Assembly (NCBI GenBank): GCA_002390165.1 | Contig: DGOU01000092.1 | Span: 4,556-9,818, forward strand | Direction: 5' to 3' | DNA: 5,263 nucleotides | From: Lutibacter sp. UBA4458 | GTDB taxonomy: Bacteria; Bacteroidota; Bacteroidia; Flavobacteriales; Flavobacteriaceae | In this document: piece by piece, positions 1 to 5,263 of the stretch | Layout: the number at the start of each line of letters is the position of its first letter | How positions within the stretch are numbered: the stretch's first letter is position 1 | Made by a program: the position numbers and the translations under genes | The notes under the pieces: generated by a model | What the model was told of the DNA's origin: nothing | Database searches by the model: none | Seen by the model: only the letters and a program-made list of their open reading frames with translations

Positions 1-504
1 CAACCTATTATTTTTGCTCCAGATAAAAATTTAGGAAGCTGGCTAATTAAAAAAACTGGTAGAGATTTATTACTTTGGGATGGCGCTTGCATGGTACACG
101 AAGCTTTTTCCATAGAAAAAATATTGAACTTATATGCTGAAAATCCAGATGCAGAAATAATTGCTCATCCAGAATCTCAGGCTCATTTGCTTAAAGTGGC
201 AAAATATGTTGGTTCTACCTCTGGTTTATTAAAATATGTACAAACTAGTAAAGCAAACAAATTTATAGTTGCCACCGAGGTTGGAATTTTACATAAAATG
301 AGACAGGCCGTTCCTAATAAAGTATTAATTCCTGCACCTGTTGATGATGACAATTGTAATTGTAGCGAATGTTTTTATATGAAAATGAATACCATGAAAA
401 AACTATATCTATGTTTAAAATACGAGCTACCATTTGTTGAAGTAGACAAAGAATTAAGCAAAAAAGCACTTGTTTCTATTGAACGTATGCTTGAACTTTC
501 ATAA
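1..504 (+). CDS. nadA: Quinolinate synthase NadA, C-terminal part (5' end outside window)
   Basis: Quinolinate synthase condenses iminoaspartate with dihydroxyacetone phosphate to give quinolinate, using a [4Fe-4S] cluster; it is the second step of de novo NAD synthesis, in the cytoplasm. Frame 1 is open from the first base, so the gene starts upstream; the visible 167 residues are about half of the usual 300-350. Family signatures, numbered within the fragment, are PDKNLG at 7-12, LLWDGAC with Cys30 and VHE at 32-34, HPE at 56-58, GSTS at 71-74, TEVGILHKM from 92, and CNCSEC at 119-124 followed by MKMN at 127-130. By family knowledge Cys30 and Cys124 are the second and third cluster ligands; the first lies outside the window. 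The CDS ends in two consecutive TAA stops (502-507). nadB follows after 15 bases with no room for a promoter or terminator, so the two are an operon, and NadB supplies the unstable substrate of NadA. Identity is very secure. Confidence 0.96.
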   Translation, partial: QPIIFAPDKNLGSWLIKKTGRDLLLWDGACMVHEAFSIEKILNLYAENPDAEIIAHPESQAHLLKVAKYVGSTSGLLKYVQTSKANKFIVATEVGILHKMRQAVPNKVLIPAPVDDDNCNCSECFYMKMNTMKKLYLCLKYELPFVEVDKELSKKALVSIERMLELS

Positions 505-519
505 TAATTTTTACATAAA

Positions 520-2115
520 ATGATTGCAGACAAAAACATTATAAAAACAGATTTTTTAGTAATTGGATCTGGAGTTGCTGGTTTAACTTTTGCTTTAAAA
601 TCGGCCATGCATTTTAAAGATTCCTTGATAACCATTGTTACTAAAAATGAAAAAAATGAATGCAATACTAAATATGCTCAAGGTGGAGTTGCAACTGTTT
701 GGAATAAAACCGTAGATACTTTTAACCAACATATTGAAGATACTTTAATTGCTGGTGATGGTATTTGTGACAAAGAAATTGTAAAAATGGTAATTAAAGA
801 AGCTCCTGATAGATTACAAGAGCTTATGGATTGGGGAACAAAATTTGATAAAACCGATGACGGAAAATATGCTTTAGGTAGAGAAGGTGGTCATTCACAA
901 AACAGGATTTTACATCATAAAGATATTACAGGTGCTGAAATTGAAAGAGCCTTATTAGCTAAAGTAAAAAACACACCAAATATTGAATTTTTAGATTATC
1001 ACTTTGCTATAGATTTAATTACAGAACACCAAGTCACTAAAAAATTAATAACTAGAAAAGAGAAAATTACTTGTTATGGCGCTTATGTTTTAGATGAAAA
1101 GACCAATAAAGTAAAAACTTTTTCCTCTAAAGTTACTATGCTTGCATCTGGAGGAAACGGACAAGTTTATAGTACCACAACAAATCCGGTTGTTGCCACA
1201 GGTGATGGTATTGCCATGGCGTATAGAGCTAAAGCTGAAATTTCAGAAGTTGAATTTATTCAATTTCATCCAACTGCTTTATATAATCCAGGAGAATATC
1301 CTGCTTTTTTAATTTCTGAAGCAGTTCGTGGAGATGGCGCTATTTTACGAAACTTTAAAGGTGAAAAATTTATGCATCACTATGATGAAAGGCTAGATTT
1401 AGCACCAAGAGATATTGTAGCACGAGCCATTGATAGCGAACTAAAAAAAAGTGGATCATCTAATGTTTTTTTAGATTGTACTCATTTAAATTACGACGCT
1501 TTTAAAACACATTTCCCTAATATTACTGAAAAATGCTTAGGTTTAGGAATTGATGTTCGTACAGATTATATACCTGTTATTCCTGCCCAACATTATATTT
1601 GCGGTGGCGTAAACGTTAATAAAAATGGAAAAACTTCCATTAAAAACTTATATGCTAGTGGTGAAGTAACTAGAACTGGTTTGCATGGCGCAAACCGTTT
1701 AGCATCTAATTCATTATTGGAAGGATTGGTATTTTCACACAATGCTTTTTTAAACTTAACGAAACGATTTCAAAAAATACTTTTCCATAAAAATATTCCT
1801 GTTTGGAATGATAGTGGCGTGGTAAAAAACATGGAAAAAATATTAATTACACACGATAGAAATGAAGTTAAAACTATTATGAGTAATTATGTGGGAATTG
1901 TTAGATCTAATGAACGCTTAAGAAGAGCAGAGAAAAGGTTAAAAGTATTATATAAAGATAACAAAAGATTATATGATCATTCTGAATTATCAGTGGATTT
2001 ATGTGAACTTAGAAATTTAATTACCACTGCATATTTAGTAACTCAATTTTCTAAAAAAAGAAAAGAAAATAGAGGTGGTTATTTTAATATTGATTTAATA
2101 AAAAAAACTGTTTAA
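520..2115 (+). CDS. nadB: L-aspartate oxidase NadB
   Basis: FAD-dependent L-aspartate oxidase oxidises L-aspartate to iminoaspartate, the first step of de novo NAD synthesis; oxygen or fumarate can reoxidise the flavin. The 531 residues match the usual full length. The N-terminal FAD-binding Rossmann motif is GSGVAG at 16-21, followed by NTKYAQGGVA (49-58). Residues corresponding by motif to the E. coli active site are all present: Glu122 in GREGGHS, His250 in QFHPTALY, Arg297 in APRDIVARAID, His358 in PAQHYICGG and Arg393 in LHGANRLASNSLLEGL. The GREGGHS and PAQHY motifs favour aspartate oxidase over the related fumarate reductase and succinate dehydrogenase flavoproteins, as does the nadA neighbour. 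The helical C-terminal domain (about 430-531) is complete and ends in NRGGYFNID. The ATG at 520 is chosen because it lies 15 bases after nadA and puts GSGVAG at the normal distance from the N-terminus; no Shine-Dalgarno sequence is visible, as is usual in Bacteroidota. The stop codon lies inside one arm of the downstream inverted repeat. Confidence 0.97.
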   Translation: MIADKNIIKTDFLVIGSGVAGLTFALKSAMHFKDSLITIVTKNEKNECNTKYAQGGVATVWNKTVDTFNQHIEDTLIAGDGICDKEIVKMVIKEAPDRLQELMDWGTKFDKTDDGKYALGREGGHSQNRILHHKDITGAEIERALLAKVKNTPNIEFLDYHFAIDLITEHQVTKKLITRKEKITCYGAYVLDEKTNKVKTFSSKVTMLASGGNGQVYSTTTNPVVATGDGIAMAYRAKAEISEVEFIQFHPTALYNPGEYPAFLISEAVRGDGAILRNFKGEKFMHHYDERLDLAPRDIVARAIDSELKKSGSSNVFLDCTHLNYDAFKTHFPNITEKCLGLGIDVRTDYIPVIPAQHYICGGVNVNKNGKTSIKNLYASGEVTRTGLHGANRLASNSLLEGLVFSHNAFLNLTKRFQKILFHKNIPVWNDSGVVKNMEKILITHDRNEVKTIMSNYVGIVRSNERLRRAEKRLKVLYKDNKRLYDHSELSVDLCELRNLITTAYLVTQFSKKRKENRGGYFNIDLIKKTV

Positions 2116-2245
2116 AAAGCCTTAAAAATTTGTCAACCTGAACCAGTTTAGGTTCTCATAAAAATGAGATTTTGATTAACACTTCGACAAGCTCAGTGTG
2201 ACATTTTCAGGATGAATAGTTTATATACTTTTTAAACAGTTTTTT
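2102..2245. terminator. Candidate bidirectional terminator: perfect 18-bp inverted repeat between convergent genes
   Basis: The arm at 2102-2119 (AAAAAACTGTTTAAAAAG) is the exact reverse complement of the arm at 2228-2245 (CTTTTTAAACAGTTTTTT). In either direction the transcript can form a core stem CUGUUUAAAAAG/CUUUUUAAACAG followed directly by a run of six or more U, the layout of a two-way intrinsic terminator, and it sits between nadB (+) and the M13 peptidase gene (-). The nadB stop codon (2113-2115) lies inside the left arm. Two things weaken the call: the stem has only three G-C pairs, and the arms are 108 bases apart. The spacer is itself self-complementary (see the repeat at 2131-2211), which would bring the arms closer in RNA. 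The repeat is seen directly; its terminator function is inferred. Confidence 0.6.
2131..2211. repeat. Nested palindromic intergenic repeat (flavobacterial dispersed-repeat type)
   Basis: Several inverted repeats are nested here. TGTCA (2131-2135) pairs with TGACA (2199-2203), and CCTGAA (2137-2142) with TTCAGG (2206-2211). Inside are a hairpin at 2135-2154 (AACCTGAA, loop CCAG, TTTAGGTT, with one G-U pair), a perfect hairpin CTCAT-AAAA-ATGAG (2155-2168), and ACACT/AGTGT (2179-2183 with 2195-2199). The left unit (2131-2154) and the reverse complement of the right unit (2180-2203) agree at 15 of 24 positions by my hand alignment, so the element looks like two diverged copies of one motif facing each other. 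The right unit, cacttcgacaagctcagtg, resembles a motif I recall as scattered between genes in many Flavobacteriaceae. Copy number in this genome cannot be seen from one window. No open reading frame or transposase lies inside. Confidence 0.6.
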
Positions 2246-2256
2246 AATTGAATATA

Positions 2257-4350
2257 TTACCAGATTTTAACTCTATCTTCTGGTTTAACAAACATTTTAT
2301 CGCCTTCTTTTATATTAAACGCAGTGTAAAAAGCATCTACATTTTGCAAAGGCATAAACGCTCTGTACATTCCAGGAGAATGAGGATTAGTTTTAATTAA
2401 ACTACGCAAAGCTTTTTCTCTCATTTTAGTTCTCCAAACTGTTGCCCAAGACATATAAAAACGTTGTTCAGGTGTAAATCCATCTATATTATCAGGTCTT
2501 TTATGATCTTTAAAATACAATTGCAAAGCATCATAAGCAGCATTAACACCACCTAAATCACCAATATTTTCACCCAAAGTATATTTCCCATTTAAATGAA
2601 CATCCTTTAAGGCTTCTACTGCACTATATTGAGCTACTAATTTGTTACCTAAAACCGTAAATTTTTCTAAATCTTCTTTAGTCCACCAATTATTTAAGTT
2701 ACCATTAGCATCAAATCTTGCTCCTGAATCATCAAAACAGTGAGAAATTTCGTGTCCAATTACAGCTCCAATTCCACCATAATTTACTGCTGCATCCGCT
2801 TTATAATCATAAAAAGGAGGTTGTAAAATTGCTGCTGGAAAAACAATTTCATTATTTACTGGATTAAAATAAGCATTAACGGTTTGAGGTGACATTCCCC
2901 ATTCCGTTCTATCAACAGGTTTTCCTAATTTTTCAATAGCCTTATTAAATCCCCATTTTCTAACATTTAAAGAATTTTGAAAAAACGAACCTCCATTTTT
3001 AACGTTACTTATTGCTAATTTAGAATAATCTTTCCATTTATCTGGATAGGCTATTTTAACGGTCATTTTTTCTATCTTATTAATGGCTTTTTTCTTTGTT
3101 TCTACTGTCATCCAAGGTAAAGCATTAATCCTATTTTCATAAGCTTTCATCACATTTTTAATCATTTCTTCTGCTTTCGCTTTAGCCTCTGGCGGAAACT
3201 TTTTAGCTACATATAATTTACCTAAAGCCTCTCCTATTCTTCCATTAACCGATGCTAATGCTCTTTCATTTCTTGGGCGTTGTTTTTTAGCTCCTCTTAA
3301 CTCTTTACCATAAAACTCCCAATTTAAATTTTCTAAAGATGTATTTAAAATACCTGCATTTTTATCAATCATTGTCCATCTTAAATATAGTTTTATATCC
3401 TCGTTAGAACTTGCTTTTAAAATTTTGTTTAATGCAGTTAAATAGTTTGGTTCTGTAACAATAATTTTATCTAAATTTTTAATGCCCATTTCTTTAAAAA
3501 CAGTTTCCCAATTAAATACTGGCATTAACTTTTGAAGCTCGGCTATAGATTTTGGATTATATCTTTTTCTAGCATCTCTATTTTCTTCTTTAGTTCTTCT
3601 TGGCACAGCTAATTTATATTCATAATCAAAAACTTTTTGTGCATTAACTGCTGCTTGATCTTTAGTGTCTCCAAAATATTGTAATATTTTAGCAATGTGT
3701 GCAATATATTTTTCACGTTTTTCTTTAGTGTCTTTGTCTTGATCAACATAATAATCTCGAGAAAGACCTAAACCTGCAGGAACCAAATATGCTGCGTTCA
3801 TATTACTATTTTTTAAATCGTTATGCACATAAAATCCAACGTATCCAGCCCCTCCATTTGAAGCCATTTCAACTATCAGTTTTTGTAGATCTGGTATATT
3901 TTTAACAGCATCTATTTTACTTAAATATGGTAATAAAGGTTTAACACCTGCTTTATTACGAGCAACTGTGTCCATAATAGTTTCGTACAAATCAATTGCT
4001 TTTTTCTGGTCGGCATCTAATTTTAGTTTTCCTTCAGCATCCTTTAAATTAGGTTTTTTGTTTTCAGCAATAGCTTCCTCTAAAATACTTTGAACATCTG
4101 CATCCGTATTTTTACGAAGTTCATTAAAGCTTCCCCAAGATGTTCTATCTGAAGGAATTTCAGTTTTATCTAACCAAGTTCCGTTTACATACCTAAAAAA
4201 ATCGTCTTTAGGGCTAACTTTTGCATCCATATTTGCGGTCACAATTCCGTGAATTTCTTTTTTATTACTATTTTCCTTCTTACATGAAATCGGCAGCATT
4301 GCCGCCGCAATCAAGGTAATTATTAAAGTGTTTTTGTTAAACATTTTCAT
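2257..4350 (-). CDS. M13 family (neprilysin/PepO-like) zinc metallopeptidase, predicted lipoprotein
   Basis: This is a zinc endopeptidase of family M13, which cleaves peptides outside the cytoplasm. I chose the ATG at 4350 (697 residues): it gives a clean signal peptide, MKMFNKN, then a hydrophobic stretch, then LPISC with Cys23 as the likely lipidated residue. An in-frame ATG at 4410 would add 20 residues ahead of that signal and looks spurious; the ATG at 4344 is another possibility. After the cysteine comes a Lys/Asn-rich linker, then the helical M13 N-terminal domain (about 45-430) and the catalytic domain (about 485-697). Catalytic motifs are NAYF at 492-495 (substrate binding), HEISH at 533-537 (zinc ligands His533 and His537, catalytic Glu534), and ENIGD at 594-598 (third ligand Glu594, Asp598). 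His657 and Arg663 have the same spacing as neprilysin His711 and Arg717. The protein ends in KIW, like the VW ending common in this family. The -3 Pro makes the lipobox non-standard. It may form its own transcript. Natural substrates cannot be told from the sequence. Confidence 0.93.
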   Translation of the reverse strand: MKMFNKNTLIITLIAAAMLPISCKKENSNKKEIHGIVTANMDAKVSPKDDFFRYVNGTWLDKTEIPSDRTSWGSFNELRKNTDADVQSILEEAIAENKKPNLKDAEGKLKLDADQKKAIDLYETIMDTVARNKAGVKPLLPYLSKIDAVKNIPDLQKLIVEMASNGGAGYVGFYVHNDLKNSNMNAAYLVPAGLGLSRDYYVDQDKDTKEKREKYIAHIAKILQYFGDTKDQAAVNAQKVFDYEYKLAVPRRTKEENRDARKRYNPKSIAELQKLMPVFNWETVFKEMGIKNLDKIIVTEPNYLTALNKILKASSNEDIKLYLRWTMIDKNAGILNTSLENLNWEFYGKELRGAKKQRPRNERALASVNGRIGEALGKLYVAKKFPPEAKAKAEEMIKNVMKAYENRINALPWMTVETKKKAINKIEKMTVKIAYPDKWKDYSKLAISNVKNGGSFFQNSLNVRKWGFNKAIEKLGKPVDRTEWGMSPQTVNAYFNPVNNEIVFPAAILQPPFYDYKADAAVNYGGIGAVIGHEISHCFDDSGARFDANGNLNNWWTKEDLEKFTVLGNKLVAQYSAVEALKDVHLNGKYTLGENIGDLGGVNAAYDALQLYFKDHKRPDNIDGFTPEQRFYMSWATVWRTKMREKALRSLIKTNPHSPGMYRAFMPLQNVDAFYTAFNIKEGDKMFVKPEDRVKIW

Positions 4351-4406
4351 GATTTTTAATTTGAATTTTTGGTTAATTGATGTTATTATTAGTAGTTTAT
4401 AAAATA

Positions 4407-4440
4407 ACAATTTTATTAGGTATTTTTCCCTTAAAATTGT
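4407..4440 (-). terminator. Imperfect hairpin just after the pyrophosphohydrolase gene; possible weak terminator
   Basis: Arms ACAATTTTA (4407-4415) and TAAAATTGT (4432-4440) are perfectly complementary over 9 bp. The stem continues with AGG (4418-4420) against CCT (4429-4431) beyond a two-base bulge, leaving an 8-base loop. On the minus strand the hairpin starts two bases after the TAA of the upstream gene and is followed by the U-rich UAUUUUAUAA. The position suits a terminator or RNA 3'-end stabiliser separating this gene from the M13 peptidase, but the stem is AT-rich and the U tract is interrupted. Confidence 0.35.
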
Positions 4441-4441
4441 G

Positions 4442-4834
4442 TTAAGGTTTTTTATTTAAAATTTCTTTAATGTTAGGTTTAAAATAATTTGGTCCTTTTA
4501 AAACTTTACCGTCTTCACGGTAAATTGGTTTTCCATTATAATCTAATTTACTCATATTACTTCGCTGAATTTCATTAAAAACAGCTTCAAATTTATGTTG
4601 CAAGCCATGTTCCAAAACGGTTCCTAATAAAATATACAACATATCGCCCAAAGCATCTGCAATTTCTGTTAAATCGTTATTTTTAGCAGCTTCTAAGTAT
4701 TCTTCATTTTCTTCTTTCATTAAATCAAAACGCAAACGAATTTTAGAGGTTGAAATAAAAGCAGTGGGCTGTTTTTGATAGCCTAATTCAAAAACTTCCA
4801 TAAATTTTTGAACATCTTTTAATTTGTTTTTCAT
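4442..4834 (-). CDS. MazG / PRA-PH-like nucleoside triphosphate pyrophosphohydrolase family protein
   Basis: This is a 130-residue cytoplasmic protein of the all-alpha NTP pyrophosphatase superfamily (MazG, phosphoribosyl-ATP pyrophosphatase, dUTPase-like). Such enzymes hydrolyse (d)NTPs to NMP and pyrophosphate, often to clear damaged or unwanted nucleotides. The magnesium-binding signature is present: EENEE at 41-45 (EExxE), then EIAD at 57-60 (ExxD) and Asp64, lying in two predicted helices with the hydrophobic run MLYILLG after them. The C-terminal tail SKLDYNGKPIYREDGKVLKG (95-114) matches a conserved tail I recall from stand-alone members of this family in Bacteroidota; its role is not known to me. 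It is a single-domain protein, not a double-domain MazG. The actual substrate cannot be assigned; the absence of hisI or his neighbours argues against a histidine-synthesis role. The ATG at 4834 lies 6 bases after the stop of the upstream dehydrogenase, and AGGA overlapping that stop can serve as ribosome binding site, so the two genes are probably co-transcribed and translationally coupled. Confidence 0.83.
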   Translation of the reverse strand: MKNKLKDVQKFMEVFELGYQKQPTAFISTSKIRLRFDLMKEENEEYLEAAKNNDLTEIADALGDMLYILLGTVLEHGLQHKFEAVFNEIQRSNMSKLDYNGKPIYREDGKVLKGPNYFKPNIKEILNKKP

Positions 4835-4836
4835 TT

Positions 4837-4843
4837 TATCCTA
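4837..4843 (-). promoter_or_regulatory. Shine-Dalgarno-like AGGA overlapping the dehydrogenase stop codon
   Basis: Read on the minus strand the junction is ATAGGATAAAATG: the TAG stop of the dehydrogenase (4843-4841) shares its last two bases with AGGA (4842-4839), which lies four bases before the ATG of the pyrophosphohydrolase gene (4834-4832). A terminating ribosome would be placed directly over this site. The 4-base spacing is short, and SD motifs matter less in Bacteroidota, so function is inferred from position only. Confidence 0.4.
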
Positions 4844-5263
4844 TAAAAATTTAATCAATAATTTTGCTGGCACCCATTTTAATACAAAAGCTACTAATTG
4901 CCAACGTTTTGTTATGTATGCTTTTTTCTTTCTTTTTTTAATTGCAGTAAAAATTTGCTGTGCAGCTTTTTTAGAATTTGCCATCCAAAATGTTTTTCCA
5001 ATAGCCATGGAAGTATCTACAAAACCTGGCTGAATATCGGTTACAAATATTTCAGATTTACTTCTGTTTGCTTTCATCCAAAGCGATTCTAAATAGCTGG
5101 CTTGAAATGCTTTTGATGCAAAATAAGCTGGCACATGCCTATTTCCTCTAATAGATGCAACAGATGAAATACCAACTAAATGACCAAAACCTTGTTCTTT
5201 AAAAAGATTATAGGATAAACCATATATTTTAGTTGCTGCTAAAACATTGGTTTCTAAAGTAGG
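4841..5263 (-). CDS. Short-chain dehydrogenase/reductase (SDR) family protein, C-terminal part (5' end outside window)
   Basis: This encodes an NAD(P)-dependent oxidoreductase of the classical SDR family. The frame is open to the right edge; 140 residues are visible of a usual 240-270, and the N-terminal TGxxxGxG nucleotide-binding motif lies outside the window. Numbered within the fragment, Asn6 in ETNVLA, Ser34 in GISSVAS, Tyr47 and Lys51 in PAYFASK form the catalytic set; the Ser-Tyr spacing of 13 and Tyr-Lys spacing of 4 are canonical. QPGFVDT (78-84) is the conserved PG loop after the catalytic helix. The C-terminus is strongly basic (KKRKKK) and then alternates hydrophobic and basic residues (KRWQLVAFVLKW), suggesting an amphipathic, perhaps membrane-touching tail. 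The substrate is unknown. A GTG at 5134 (Val44 of the fragment) falls within the conserved core and is not a start. The gene ends in TAG, 6 bases before the pyrophosphohydrolase start. Confidence 0.9.
   Translation of the reverse strand, partial: PTLETNVLAATKIYGLSYNLFKEQGFGHLVGISSVASIRGNRHVPAYFASKAFQASYLESLWMKANRSKSEIFVTDIQPGFVDTSMAIGKTFWMANSKKAAQQIFTAIKKRKKKAYITKRWQLVAFVLKWVPAKLLIKFL

Noticed and set aside
375..665. Open frame of 96 codons on the minus strand across the nadA/nadB junction
   Set aside because: It lies entirely antisense to two well-supported genes, has no recognisable motif and is a composition-driven shadow.
4375..4410. Possible Bacteroidota-type promoter for the M13 gene: TTG at 4410-4408 on the minus strand with a TA-rich -7 region near 4391-4382
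   Set aside because: The -7 region does not match TAnnTTTG, and in such AT-rich DNA similar patterns arise by chance; a transcription start map would be needed to support it.
4824..5092. Two open frames on the plus strand (4824-5033 and 4898-5092)
   Set aside because: Both are antisense to the SDR and pyrophosphohydrolase genes, whose catalytic motifs are intact; the Phe/Cys-rich translations are what the reverse of Lys-rich coding sequence gives.
5132..5134. GTG as a start of a 97-residue protein on the minus strand
   Set aside because: The frame continues upstream to the window edge with clear SDR residues (ETNVLA, GISSVAS), so this GTG is an internal valine.
1..5263. A hidden defence, mobile or secondary-metabolite system
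   Set aside because: All coding space is taken by recognisable housekeeping families with intact active sites; there is no transposase, integrase, nuclease, toxin or direct-repeat array, and no RNA gene was seen.

Overview
The window looks like a piece of an AT-rich chromosome from a member of the Bacteroidota, most likely the family Flavobacteriaceae. The evidence is the very A/T-biased codon use, the near absence of Shine-Dalgarno sequences, a lipoprotein-type M13 peptidase, and an intergenic palindrome built from the 'CTTCGACAAGCTCAGTGTGACA'-like motif that I remember as common between flavobacterial genes. No genus can be named from this sequence alone.

Layout: positions 1-504 (+) hold the C-terminal half of quinolinate synthase (nadA), cut by the left edge. 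After 15 bases comes complete L-aspartate oxidase (nadB, 520-2115, +). Together they form the two-step route L-aspartate -> iminoaspartate -> quinolinate of de novo NAD synthesis and are almost certainly co-transcribed. Positions 2116-2256 lie between convergent genes and hold a nested inverted-repeat structure: a perfect 18-bp inverted repeat that works as a candidate bidirectional terminator, with a palindromic dispersed-type repeat inside its loop.

On the minus strand, read from right to left, are: a short-chain dehydrogenase/reductase cut by the right edge (5263-4841), a MazG/PRA-PH-like all-alpha nucleoside triphosphate pyrophosphohydrolase (4834-4442), which starts 6 bases after the dehydrogenase stop, and an M13 (neprilysin/PepO) zinc metallopeptidase that is probably a lipoprotein (4350-2257). 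The first two are closely coupled. The peptidase is separated from them by about 90 bases containing an imperfect hairpin, so it may be a separate transcription unit.

All the genes are recognisable housekeeping types with their catalytic residues intact. I found no phage, transposase, CRISPR, toxin-antitoxin or other defence signature, no RNA gene, and no new multi-gene system. The most unusual element is the nested palindrome between nadB and the peptidase gene.
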